Origin: Sphaerisporangium rubeum
GTDB taxonomy: Bacteria; Actinomycetota; Actinomycetes; Streptosporangiales; Streptosporangiaceae
Assembly: GCF_014207705.1 (NCBI RefSeq)
Contig: NZ_JACHIU010000001.1
Span: forward strand, 2,224,501 to 2,288,500
Direction: 5' to 3'
Length of the DNA: 64,000 bases
Each line of letters starts with the position of its first letter. Within the stretch, counting starts at the first letter, position 1. Of the stretch, positions 52,165 through 60,522 are shown in pieces. The notes beneath the pieces were generated by a model that had not been told where the DNA came from, ran no database searches, and saw only the letters and a program-made list of their open reading frames with translations. The position numbers were made by a program, and so were the translations under genes.

Positions 52165-53756
52165 TCTCCTGGGGTAGATCCGCGTTGCCCAGACAATTGC
52201 CCTGTATCCGCCTCGTCATGCCCCCTGCCGCGCGGGGTCAGTACCAGGACGGCCGCGGTGGTGACGGCGAGCAGGACGACGCTCACCAGGACCGTGGAGT
52301 GCAGTGCCGTCACGAACGCCTGCCGCGCGGTCCCGAGCAGTTCGGCCCCGGCGGGGCCGGGGAGGCCGGCGGCGGCGTGCGCGGCGGCGGCGAGCGACTC
52401 GCGTGCCTGGCCGAGCACGGCGGGGGGGACGCCGGGGACGGAGGCGACGGCGGGTGCGTACACGGCGGTGGTGACGGTGCCGAGGACGGCGACGCCGAGG
52501 CCCGCGCCGAGTTCGTAGGCGGTCTCCTCGATGGCCGCGGCGCCGCCGGCCCGGGATTCCGGCGCGCACGCCATGATCGTGTCGGACGCGGCGAGCAGCG
52601 CGGCCTGCACGCCGAAGCCGATGCCGGCGAAGCACAGCGTGAGCAGCCAGGGATGGGCTTCGGTTCCCCAGGCGAGCGTCGGGGTGAGCGACAGGCCCGC
52701 GAGCCCGAGCCCACCCGCCATGGTGGCGCGCAACCCGAGCCGCTTCAGCAGGAACGCCGCGCTGAGCCCGCCGGCGATCGCCGCGGCCATCAGCGGCAGC
52801 ATGCGCACGGCGGCGCGCAGCGGTCCGTCGCCGAGGACGAGCTGGAGGTACTGCGCGAGCATCAGCTCCAGCCCGACCAGCGCGAACACGGCGAGCAGCA
52901 CGCACACCACTCCGACGGAGAACCCGCGCCGCGCGAACAGCCCGACGTCCAGCAGCGGATGCGCGAGCCGGCGCTGCCTGACGGTGAACCACGCGAGCAG
53001 CGCCACCCCGGTGAGCAGGATCGCCACCGCGCCGCCTGTCCCCACGACGGCGCCGTGACCGGCCTCCTTCAGCCCGGCCGCGAGGCCGAGCACGCCGAGG
53101 GTGGCGAGCACCGCGCTCGGCGCGTCCCAGCGGTACCCGGCGCGCCGCGGGGTCTCGGGAAGCAGCCGGGCCGCGAGCGGCAGCGCCACGACGAGCAGCG
53201 GCACGTTGATGAGGAACACCGTGCCCCAGTGGAAGTGCTCCACGAGCGCGCCGCCGATCATCGGCCCCACCGCCGCGCCTCCGGCCGCGACGGCGCTCCA
53301 CACGCCGAGCGCGACGGCGCGCTCCTCGCGGTCGGTGAACACCTGCCGGATGATCGACAAGGTGGCCGGCATGATCATCGCGCCGCCGACTCCGAGCAGC
53401 GCACGGGACGCGATCAGGCCCGCCGGGGTGGCGGCGTACGCGGCCGACAGGGAGGCGGCCCCGAACACCACATAGCCGAGCAGGACGAGCCGCCGCCTGC
53501 CGTACCGGTCGCCGAGCGTGCCGAACACGATGAGCAGCGGCGCGACCACCAACGAGTACACGTCGATGATCCACAGCAACTCGACGGCCGTCGGCTCCAG
53601 GTCCGCGGTGAGCGCGGGCACCGCGATGTGCAGGACGGTGGCGTCCACGGCGATCAGCAGCAGACTGGAGCACAGCAGAGCGAGGATGGCCCACCGATCC
53701 GGCCGGGGTCCCGTGGTCCGCCGGTCGTCCAGCCAAGTCCGCAAAACGGTCATCAA
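52152..53756 (-). CDS. MFS drug/H+ antiporter, 14-helix (EmrB/QacA, SmvA-like)
   Basis: A 534-residue DHA2-type transporter with about 14 predicted helices. Motif A is GDRYGRRRLVLLG; motif D1-like LLWIIDVYSLVVAPL and motif C-like GVGGAMIMPATLSIIR are present. It should export cationic or hydrophobic drugs with protons. A TetR-type palindrome lies in its promoter region at 53836, as is usual for such pumps, but no TetR gene is adjacent. It is the first gene of a two-gene unit with DoxX. Confidence 0.85.
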   Translation of the reverse strand: MMTVLRTWLDDRRTTGPRPDRWAILALLCSSLLLIAVDATVLHIAVPALTADLEPTAVELLWIIDVYSLVVAPLLIVFGTLGDRYGRRRLVLLGYVVFGAASLSAAYAATPAGLIASRALLGVGGAMIMPATLSIIRQVFTDREERAVALGVWSAVAAGGAAVGPMIGGALVEHFHWGTVFLINVPLLVVALPLAARLLPETPRRAGYRWDAPSAVLATLGVLGLAAGLKEAGHGAVVGTGGAVAILLTGVALLAWFTVRQRRLAHPLLDVGLFARRGFSVGVVCVLLAVFALVGLELMLAQYLQLVLGDGPLRAAVRMLPLMAAAIAGGLSAAFLLKRLGLRATMAGGLGLAGLSLTPTLAWGTEAHPWLLTLCFAGIGFGVQAALLAASDTIMACAPESRAGGAAAIEETAYELGAGLGVAVLGTVTTAVYAPAVASVPGVPPAVLGQARESLAAAAHAAAGLPGPAGAELLGTARQAFVTALHSTVLVSVVLLAVTTAAVLVLTPRGRGHDEADTGQLSGQRGSTPGEWAP

Positions 53757-53834
53757 CTACCTAAAGGGATGTGACTGCTGAATCTGCGTGGCAGCTTACG
53801 GCCAACCGCCTTGATCTATCAGCGTCTTGCCGGA

Positions 53835-53975
53835 ATGACCGACCGGTCGGACAGGCACCTGGAGTCGTGGAGCGAGGCCGGCGGCACGGTGCCGTCCGCG
53901 CCGCCGGCGGTCCGGCCGGGGTTCGCGGGGCTGTTGAGGAAGGTGATCGACGTGGGGTGGGGCCGACCTCTCTAG
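53835..53975 (+). CDS. 46-residue small ORF overlapping a TetR-type operator
   Basis: The ORF encodes MTDRSDRHLESWSEAGGT followed by VPSAPPAVRPGFAGLLRKVIDVGWGRPL. About 44 of 46 codons end in G or C, a strong coding signature in this genome, though there is no clear ribosome site. Its first codons lie within the palindrome at 53836. It may be a genuine small protein or the remnant of a deleted gene. Divergent from the MFS pump. Confidence 0.35.
   Translation: MTDRSDRHLESWSEAGGTVPSAPPAVRPGFAGLLRKVIDVGWGRPL
53836..53853. promoter_or_regulatory. TetR-type operator of the MFS pump
   Basis: TGACCGACCGGTCGGACA is an 18-bp palindrome with a single mismatched pair; the core CCGACCGGTCGG is perfect and is a very common TetR-family operator core upstream of efflux pumps. 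It lies about 80 bases upstream of the MFS start. Confidence 0.6.
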
Positions 53976-53992
53976 AGAGCTATAGGTATATG
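53968..53992 (+). promoter_or_regulatory. Palindrome and -10 region before the TPR membrane gene
   Basis: CTCTCTAGAGAG (53968-53979) is a perfect palindrome followed at once by TATAGGTATATG (53981-53992), an AT-rich stretch rare here that can serve as the -10 of the gene at 54037. Confidence 0.4.
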
Positions 53993-54036
53993 TCCGGCAT
54001 CTAGGCAAGATTCATTCGGCAACGGACCATGACGGG

Positions 54037-55911
54037 GTGGGGAACACCAGCGAGCATGAACCCTCGACGGTGCCGTCCCCGCGAGACCGCTCCGATCCCC
54101 GGGCCTGGTGCGCGGTAGCCGTCGCGAGGCTGGCCCGCGACCAGCCGGAGGGAGCGCTGGAGGCCGCAGGAGAGGCGGTCGAGCGCGATCCCGGCGGTGA
54201 ATGGGGGCATCGGCTGATGAGTCTCGCCCTGGAACGCCTCGGCCGCGACTCCGAGGCGACCGTCGCGGCTCAGGACGCCGTCCGGCTCGCACCCGGCTCC
54301 TGGGCCGCGCGGCTCCGGTTCGGGTCGGTGCTGCGCAGGACCCCGGGCCGCTGGCGTGACGCCTGGGCCCAGGCGCAGCAGGCCGTTCGCTTCGCCCCCG
54401 AGCAGCCCGACCCCCACGTGCTGATCGGCGACCTCGCGCTGGCGCGCGGTGACTTCAGGCAGGCCGCGGCGGCGTACCGCACGGCGCTGCGCCGCGACGA
54501 GGACCACCCCGCGGCGCGCGTCAACCTCGGCCTCACCCACCTGCGCTGGGAACGGCCCCGCGACCACCACGACCCCACCTGGGCCGTCGACCCCCGCGAG
54601 ACCGCCAGGGCCCGCAGGGCCCTTGAGGTGTGGTCACGGCAGGTGCGGGTGCTCGCGGCGGTCGCGCTGACCGCCGTGGCCGTGCTGGCGTTCTGGTACG
54701 AACTTCGCGACCAGGCGCTGATCGGCGGTGCGGCCGTACCGGTCCTGATGCTGGCCGCCACCGTGCGGCAGGCCAGGCGCGTCGGCGTGTGGCGGTACGT
54801 CCCCGGCATGCTCGCCAGGGACCTGTGGCTGTGCGTGTCGGTGTCGGTGGCGGTCCTGGTGGCGGCGGCGTACGTGACGGCGCTCGCCACGCTGCCGGAC
54901 TGGACGCCGGGCTCGCTCGTCGTGCCGCTGGTGTACGCGCCGGCCCCGGTGACCGTCGAGTGGGAGGACATCCTCGGCGGCCTCTGGGCCGGGCTGTTCG
55001 GCCTGGTGCTGTTCAACGGGCTCGCCGTGCTGTGCCTGCGCGGGCTCACCGAGACATGGCAGGGACGGCCGGTGCGTGCCCTCGCCGAGTTCACCGCCGT
55101 GGCCCCCGGACGCGTGGGGCTGCGCGACACCGGGGTCACGTTGTGGATCGTCGCGGCGCGGCTGTGGACCCTGGTCGTGCTGCTGGCCGTCGTCCCGCCG
55201 CTCGCGGGGGACACCAGAGCGGCGCTCGCCGCGGTGTGCGTCCCGTTCGCGATGCTGTACGTGCGGTGGCGCGGCGGGCTGCGGAACCGCCTCGGCGAGG
55301 TGCTGCGCCACGACCGGACGCTCGCGCTCGCGCTGCTGGCGCTGCTGCCGGCGTCCGCGGCGCTGTTCACGGTGGGCCTGCCGGTTCCGGCGCTGGCCGG
55401 GGCCTGGTGGACGGTGGCGGCCATGTTCGCGGTCGCGGTGCTGAGCTTCACCGCGCGCGGGCTGCGCGCCTGGTGGCGCGGGTCGGCGGGGCCGTGGCGC
55501 GCGTCCCTGGTCCCGTGCGAGAGCTGCGGGCCCCGGCTGCCGGGGGAGGTGGTGCCGCCGGTCCCGCTCAGTGAGGAGGTGCGGCGCGCGTTCACCCTCT
55601 CACGAAGTGTGGTGCTCTCCTTCAGCGACACAGGCGGCCCGCGCGCGCTCGCCGTGGCGGCCGTCACCTCGGTCAGCTCGTCGGGGGAACTGCGTCTCAT
55701 CGCGACAGAGGAGGCGTGGGCCGCCGCCGCGCGCGACCCGCGCGTCGCCGTCTTCGCCGCCGATCCGGGGGAACGCCGCTTCTGGGCCGAGGTGCGCGGC
55801 GTCGCGCTCCCCGATCCCGCGCAGGACGTCCTGCGGGTCACCCCCAAACACGTCCACATCGCCGAGTTCCCCGGCCGGCACGAGGCGAGGACGTCCACCC
55901 GCCACCGCTGA
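54037..55911 (+). CDS. TPR-containing polytopic membrane protein with C-terminal split-barrel-like domain
   Basis: A 624-residue protein. Residues about 20-185 are TPR-like helices (AWCAVAVARLARDQPEGALE, QAAAAYRTALRRDEDHPAAR). About six to eight transmembrane helices follow from 205 to 480. The last 130 residues (LSEEVRRAFTLSRSVVLSFS to FWAEVRGVAL and LRVTPKHVHIAEFPG) resemble a pyridoxamine-phosphate-oxidase-like split barrel, which would bind FMN or a similar ligand; this is an inference. Start is GTG at 54037 with a poor ribosome site. The AAA+ gene follows 133 bases later. I do not know a characterised protein with this architecture. Confidence 0.65.
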   Translation: MGNTSEHEPSTVPSPRDRSDPRAWCAVAVARLARDQPEGALEAAGEAVERDPGGEWGHRLMSLALERLGRDSEATVAAQDAVRLAPGSWAARLRFGSVLRRTPGRWRDAWAQAQQAVRFAPEQPDPHVLIGDLALARGDFRQAAAAYRTALRRDEDHPAARVNLGLTHLRWERPRDHHDPTWAVDPRETARARRALEVWSRQVRVLAAVALTAVAVLAFWYELRDQALIGGAAVPVLMLAATVRQARRVGVWRYVPGMLARDLWLCVSVSVAVLVAAAYVTALATLPDWTPGSLVVPLVYAPAPVTVEWEDILGGLWAGLFGLVLFNGLAVLCLRGLTETWQGRPVRALAEFTAVAPGRVGLRDTGVTLWIVAARLWTLVVLLAVVPPLAGDTRAALAAVCVPFAMLYVRWRGGLRNRLGEVLRHDRTLALALLALLPASAALFTVGLPVPALAGAWWTVAAMFAVAVLSFTARGLRAWWRGSAGPWRASLVPCESCGPRLPGEVVPPVPLSEEVRRAFTLSRSVVLSFSDTGGPRALAVAAVTSVSSSGELRLIATEEAWAAAARDPRVAVFAADPGERRFWAEVRGVALPDPAQDVLRVTPKHVHIAEFPGRHEARTSTRHR

Positions 55912-56044
55912 CCGGCCTCCCCGTCCGCCTCCTGTGAGGTGTCAGCCGGACTCGCCAGGGCAAATCGTGCGCGTGGCGCGCGTGGCGACGGCGCGCGTGG
56001 CGGGGCCCGGTGCGGTATAACCGGGAGGCGACCGGGGAGGCGAA

Positions 56045-58390
56045 ATGCGAGACTCCGACAGGGCCCGGCCGGCGGGGCGCGCCGCGGCCCGCGATGCGTT
56101 CGAGCACGTAAGGCGGCGTTACTTCGCGCTTTCCCGCGGCATGCGCCGGTTGATCTTCGCCGTGGTGCTGATCGTCTCGGTCGTCGCGGCCGTCCTCACC
56201 GGCGGCTCGTTCTTCACCGCGCTCGTCACTACTGTCTTACTTCTGGGCTTCGCCGAGCTGACCCTGCGTTACCCCCGCGCCGCCGCGACCGTCCTGGTCG
56301 TGGTGGCGTGGTCGTGCGCGGTCGTGGTCACCGGGAACTACCTCCAGCCGCACTCCGCGCTCCCCACCCTGTACCTGCTGCTCGGTCTCGTCGTCGGCGT
56401 GGCGGCCCACCTCATCAGGTGGGTGACGCCGTGGGTCAGCACCGTGGCCGCGCTCGGCGCCGCCGCCATGGTCGCGCTCGCCGTCGCCACGTTCTCGTCC
56501 GGCATCGCTTTGTGGGCCGCGTACGGCGTGGCCGCCGCCGTGCTCGCCTACCGCCTGATCCAGGCCGGTCAGGCACGCGGCCGGCTGTCGGCGTCCGCGG
56601 TCTCCGCGGCCCCCTCGGGGGAGCGGGCCAGAGACGGGGCCGGCGACCGTGAGCACCACGAGCGCGCCGCGCCGCCGCCGATCTCGGTGGACGAGGCGCT
56701 CGGCGAGCTGGAGAGCATGATCGGCCTTGAGCCGGTCAAGGAGCAGGTGCGCTCGATCGCCGCGTCCATCGAGGCGTCCCGGCTGCGCGCGGAGGCGGGG
56801 TACTCCACCGAGCCGCCGATGCGTCACTTCGTGTTCGCCGGCCCCCCGGGCACCGGCAAGACCTCCGTGGCCCGCACCGTCGCCAAGATCTTCTACGCGT
56901 TCGGGCTGCTGGAGACCCCGTACGTCGTCGAGGCCTCACGCGCCGACCTCGTCGGCGAGTTCCTCGGCGCCACGGCCATCAAGACCAACGAGCTGGTCGA
57001 CCGCGCGCTCGGCGGCGTGCTGTTCATCGACGAGGCCTACGGACTGATCAACTCGGCCGAGGGCCAGCCGGACCGCTTCGGCGCCGAAGCCGTGCAGACC
57101 CTGCTCAAACGCGCCGAGGACGACCGCGACCGACTGATCGTCATCCTCGCCGGGTACGACAAGGAGATGACGGCGTTCCTGGCGTCCAACCCCGGCCTGT
57201 CGTCACGGTTCTCCACCCGCGTCCGATTCCCGTCGTACTCCCCGGCCGAGCTGGTGCGCATCGTCGAGCTGCTGCGTTCCCGCCGCGGCGAGCGGCTTTC
57301 CCCCGACGCGCCAGGCGTGCTGCTCGGGCTGTTCGACGACCTCCACCGGCGCGGCCTGGTCGACGAGCTCGGCAACGCGCGCTTCGCACGCAGCCTGGTG
57401 GAGACGGCCGCGCAGGCCCGCGACGTGCGCGTCGTCGGCGCCGGAGGCGCGCCGCAGCGTGAGGACCTGGTGACCACCACCACCGCCGACCTCACCAAGG
57501 CGTTCAACGAGCTGACGGCTCGGTTCAGCGGCTTCCAGGCCCGGCCGAGCCTTGAGGACGCGCTGGCCGACCTCGACAGCATGGCGGGCCTGGAGCCCGT
57601 CAAGCGGCAGGTGCGCGCCATCGCCGCGCAGCTGCGCGTCGCGCGCATGCGCGAGGAACAGGGCCTGCCGGCGCCGCCGCAGATGCGGCACTTCGTGTTC
57701 ATCGGCCCTCCCGGAACCGGCAAGACCACCGTGGCGCGCGTGCTCGGCCGCGTCTTCTCCGCGCTCGGCCTGCTCTCCCGGCCCGACGTGGTGGAGGCGT
57801 CCCGCGCCGACCTCGTGGGCCAGCACCTCGGCGCCACGGCCATCAAGACCAACGAGCTGGTCGACCGCGCGCTCGGCGGCGTGCTGTTCGTCGACGAGGC
57901 CTACAGCCTGGTCAACAGCGGATACCAGGGTGGCGACGCGTTCGGCGCCGAGGCCGTGCAGACCCTGCTCAAACGCGCCGAGGACGACCGCGACCGGCTG
58001 GTCATCATCCTCGCGGGCTACGCCGCCGACATGGAGCGGTTCTTCGCGAGCAACTCGGGCCTGGCCAGCAGGTTCGACCAGCGCATCGTCTTCCCGTCCT
58101 ACCGTCCCGCCGAGCTCACCGAGATCGCCACGCTGCTCGCGAGCCGCGCGGGGGACCGCTTCGACGACGCCGCGCGGCGCGACCTCGGCGAGGTGTTCGC
58201 CTGGGTGTGCGCCGAGGGCCTGATCGACGACCTCGGCAACGGCAGGTTCGCGCGGTCGCTGTTCGAGCGTGCCGCGCTCGGCCGCGACGTCCGGCTCGCC
58301 GGCCGCGGCGGCACCGCGAGCACCGCCGAGCTCACCACCATCACCAGCGAGGACGTCCGCGCCGCCGTGGACGAGCTGGCCGAACGCTGA
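56045..58390 (+). CDS. Membrane-anchored double AAA+ ATPase (CbbX/SpoVK-like)
   Basis: A 781-residue protein. After a basic start, five or so transmembrane helices (about residues 33-180) precede two tandem AAA+ modules of the CbbX type. Each has a complete Walker A (GPPGTGKT, twice) and Walker B (VLFIDEA and VLFVDEA), the shared EASRADLVG and AIKTNELVDRAL, and sensor arginines (SSRFSTRVRFPSY; ASRFDQRIVFPSY), so both should hydrolyse ATP. The modules are highly similar to each other and look like an internal duplication. GGGGAGG precedes the ATG. CbbX-like ATPases remodel protein complexes, and EccA of type VII secretion is related, but no secretion genes are here. Confidence 0.83.
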   Translation: MRDSDRARPAGRAAARDAFEHVRRRYFALSRGMRRLIFAVVLIVSVVAAVLTGGSFFTALVTTVLLLGFAELTLRYPRAAATVLVVVAWSCAVVVTGNYLQPHSALPTLYLLLGLVVGVAAHLIRWVTPWVSTVAALGAAAMVALAVATFSSGIALWAAYGVAAAVLAYRLIQAGQARGRLSASAVSAAPSGERARDGAGDREHHERAAPPPISVDEALGELESMIGLEPVKEQVRSIAASIEASRLRAEAGYSTEPPMRHFVFAGPPGTGKTSVARTVAKIFYAFGLLETPYVVEASRADLVGEFLGATAIKTNELVDRALGGVLFIDEAYGLINSAEGQPDRFGAEAVQTLLKRAEDDRDRLIVILAGYDKEMTAFLASNPGLSSRFSTRVRFPSYSPAELVRIVELLRSRRGERLSPDAPGVLLGLFDDLHRRGLVDELGNARFARSLVETAAQARDVRVVGAGGAPQREDLVTTTTADLTKAFNELTARFSGFQARPSLEDALADLDSMAGLEPVKRQVRAIAAQLRVARMREEQGLPAPPQMRHFVFIGPPGTGKTTVARVLGRVFSALGLLSRPDVVEASRADLVGQHLGATAIKTNELVDRALGGVLFVDEAYSLVNSGYQGGDAFGAEAVQTLLKRAEDDRDRLVIILAGYAADMERFFASNSGLASRFDQRIVFPSYRPAELTEIATLLASRAGDRFDDAARRDLGEVFAWVCAEGLIDDLGNGRFARSLFERAALGRDVRLAGRGGTASTAELTTITSEDVRAAVDELAER

Positions 58391-58471
58391 CGTCTCCACC
58401 TGGCACGCCTGCGCCGGCCGGGCCGCGGGACGGCCTCCGTGCCGCACGCGCACGACGCTCGATCCGGTGAG

Positions 58472-58493
58472 ACGGCCCCGACACCGGGGCCGT
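58472..58493 (+). terminator. Terminator after the AAA+ gene
   Basis: ACGGCCCCG-ACAC-CGGGGCCGT is a perfect 9-bp stem with a 4-base loop, 80 bases beyond the AAA+ stop and just ahead of the next promoter. Confidence 0.6.
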
Positions 58494-58504
58494 TGACGAC
58501 TGTC

Positions 58505-58534
58505 TTGTCATCAGGTGGTCACAGGATGTAGCAG
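58505..58534 (+). promoter_or_regulatory. Promoter of the peptide ABC operon
   Basis: TTGTCA (58505-58510) and TAGCAG (58529-58534) are spaced by 18 bases. Transcription would start near 58541, after the in-frame ATGs at 58515 and 58536, so translation must begin at the later ATG at 58635. Confidence 0.4.
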
Positions 58535-58634
58535 TATGAGCACGGAGGGAAGCGGAAACCCTCGCGACGGCGCCTCCGGTCCGCCAAGGGACCTGATGGC
58601 GCACGGCCGACCGACAGGCTGCGGAAGGGTGGCG

Positions 58635-59618
58635 ATGGCCGGGTTCCTGCTCCGCCGCACGGTGGGTTACCTCGTGCTGATCGCGGTCGCCACCAGCCTC
58701 GCCTACCTGCTGGCGGCCACCGCGCTCGACCCCAGGGCCAACTACGAGGGCCGCAACCCCCCTCCGCCGCCGGCCGTGGTCGACGCGCGCCTGTCGATGT
58801 ACAACCTCAACGACCGCACCCCCCTGCACGAGCGCTATCTGCGCTGGGCCGGCGGCGTGCTCCGCGGCGACTTCGGCCACAGCTGGAACGGCGACCGGGT
58901 CGGCGCCGAGATCGCGCGCAGGGCCGGGGTCACGCTGCGGCTGGTGCTGGCCGGCGCGGTGCTCGGCGGCGTCGCCGGGGTGCTGGCCGGAGCCGCCGCG
59001 GCCGTCCGGCAGTACGGCTGGTTCGACCGGCTGTCGTCGGTCTCGGCGTTCACCGTGCTCGCCGTGCCGACCGTCGTGCTGGCCAACATGCTGATCCTCG
59101 GCGCCGTCTGGGTCAACGACCGCCTCGGCGCGCAGCTCTTCATGGTCAGCGGCGAGGCCACGCCGGGCCTCGACGCCGGCACGCCGGCGGGGCTGCTCGA
59201 CCGTGCCAAGCACCTGATCCTGCCGACGGTGTCGCTCGCCGTGGGCCAGATGGCCGTCTACAGCCGCTACCAGCGCACCATGATGCTCGACGTGCTGGAC
59301 GCCGACTTCGTCCGCACCGCGATGGCCAAGGGCCTGCGCAGGCGCACCGCGCTGCTGCGCCACGCGCTGCGCACGGCGCTCATCCCCGCCGTCACCTACT
59401 TCGCGTTCACCTTCGGCTCCCTGCTGGTCGGCGCCACCATCACCGAGTCGGTGTTCGGGTGGCACGGCCTCGGCGAGGAGCTCGTCGCGTCCGTGCGCGC
59501 CAACGACGTCAACACCGTCGCCGCGATCAGCTGCTTCGCCGCGTTCGCCGTCCTGCTCGCCTCGCTGGCCTCCGACGTGCTGCATGCCGTCCTCGACCCG
59601 AGGGTGCGGGCGGGCTGA
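58635..59618 (+). CDS. Peptide ABC transporter permease (DppB/OppB type)
   Basis: A 327-residue permease with six predicted helices. It opens AGFLLRRTVGYLVLIAVATS, has the periplasmic loop before GDFGHSWNG, the EAA-like stretch DFVRTAMAKGLRRRTALLRH and the conserved ESVFGWHGLGEEL. AAGGG precedes the ATG at 58635. It is the first gene of a dipeptide/oligopeptide importer operon (58635 to beyond the right edge). Confidence 0.88.
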   Translation: MAGFLLRRTVGYLVLIAVATSLAYLLAATALDPRANYEGRNPPPPPAVVDARLSMYNLNDRTPLHERYLRWAGGVLRGDFGHSWNGDRVGAEIARRAGVTLRLVLAGAVLGGVAGVLAGAAAAVRQYGWFDRLSSVSAFTVLAVPTVVLANMLILGAVWVNDRLGAQLFMVSGEATPGLDAGTPAGLLDRAKHLILPTVSLAVGQMAVYSRYQRTMMLDVLDADFVRTAMAKGLRRRTALLRHALRTALIPAVTYFAFTFGSLLVGATITESVFGWHGLGEELVASVRANDVNTVAAISCFAAFAVLLASLASDVLHAVLDPRVRAG

Positions 59619-59619
59619 C

Positions 59620-60522
59620 ATGACGACCCTCCCCGAGCAGGAACTGGCCGAGGCCGCCGCCACGCGCACCCCGGCCCCGACGCGGCTGCGCGTGGTGGCC
59701 GCGCTGTTCCTGCGCGCGCGGCGCGGCCGCCTCGGCGCGGCGGTGCTGCTGGCGATGTTCCTGCTGGCGTTCGCCGGGCCGCTGGTCTCCCCGTGGGCCC
59801 CCGACGAGCTGGACTTCCAGGCGTTCCTGCGGCCGCCGTCCGCGCTCCACTGGTTCGGCACCACGCAGAGCGGGTCGGACGTCTTCGTGCTGACCATGCG
59901 CGGCGCGCAGAAGTCGCTGATCGTCGGCCTGCTGGTCGCGGTGCTGTCCACCGGTTTCGCGGCGGTGGCGGGCTCGTTCGCGGGCTACTTCCTCGGCTGG
60001 ACCGACCGCGCCGTCATGTGGATGACCGACCTGCTGCTGGTGCTGCCGGCGTTCCTGATCCTCGCCGTCATGTCGCCGCTGTTCACCGGGGGACGCTGGC
60101 TGCTGTTCGCCGTCATGCTGGCGCTGTTCCTGTGGATGATCACCTCGAAGATCGTCCGCGGCATGACCAGGTCGATCAAGGAGCGCGAGTACATCAGAGC
60201 GGCGCGCTACATGGGGGTGAGCCCTCCGGTGATCATCTTCAGGCACGTCCTGCCGAACCTCGCCTCGCTGCTGGTGGCGGACGCCACGCTCAACGTCAGC
60301 GCGGCCATCCTCACCGAGACGAGCCTGTCGTACTTCGGGTTCGGCGTGCAGCCCCCCGACGTCTCGCTCGGCGGCCTGATCGCCGACGGCGCCACGACGG
60401 CCGTGTACGCGCCGTGGACGTTCTGGTTCGCCGCCGGTGTGCTCGTGGTCACCGTCCTCGCCGTCAACCTCATCGGCGACGCGCTGCGCGACGCGCTCGA
60501 CCCCGGTGGGTGCGCCAGGTGA
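59620..60522 (+). CDS. Peptide ABC transporter permease (DppC/OppC type)
   Basis: A 300-residue permease: FLRARRGRLGAAVLLAMFLL at the N-terminus, then HWFGTTQSGSDVFVLTMRGA, EAA loop YIRAARYMGVSPPVIIFRHV and the end GDALRDALDPGG typical of OppC. The start lies one base after the DppB-type stop; the family length fits. It forms the channel with the previous protein. Confidence 0.88.
   Translation: MTTLPEQELAEAAATRTPAPTRLRVVAALFLRARRGRLGAAVLLAMFLLAFAGPLVSPWAPDELDFQAFLRPPSALHWFGTTQSGSDVFVLTMRGAQKSLIVGLLVAVLSTGFAAVAGSFAGYFLGWTDRAVMWMTDLLLVLPAFLILAVMSPLFTGGRWLLFAVMLALFLWMITSKIVRGMTRSIKEREYIRAARYMGVSPPVIIFRHVLPNLASLLVADATLNVSAAILTETSLSYFGFGVQPPDVSLGGLIADGATTAVYAPWTFWFAAGVLVVTVLAVNLIGDALRDALDPGGCAR

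Noticed and set aside
51251-53756. A complete RiPP cluster made of the small peptide, DoxX and MFS
   Set aside because: DoxX and MFS are on the opposite strand and no modification enzyme or leader peptidase is present; only the peptide itself is kept as a candidate.
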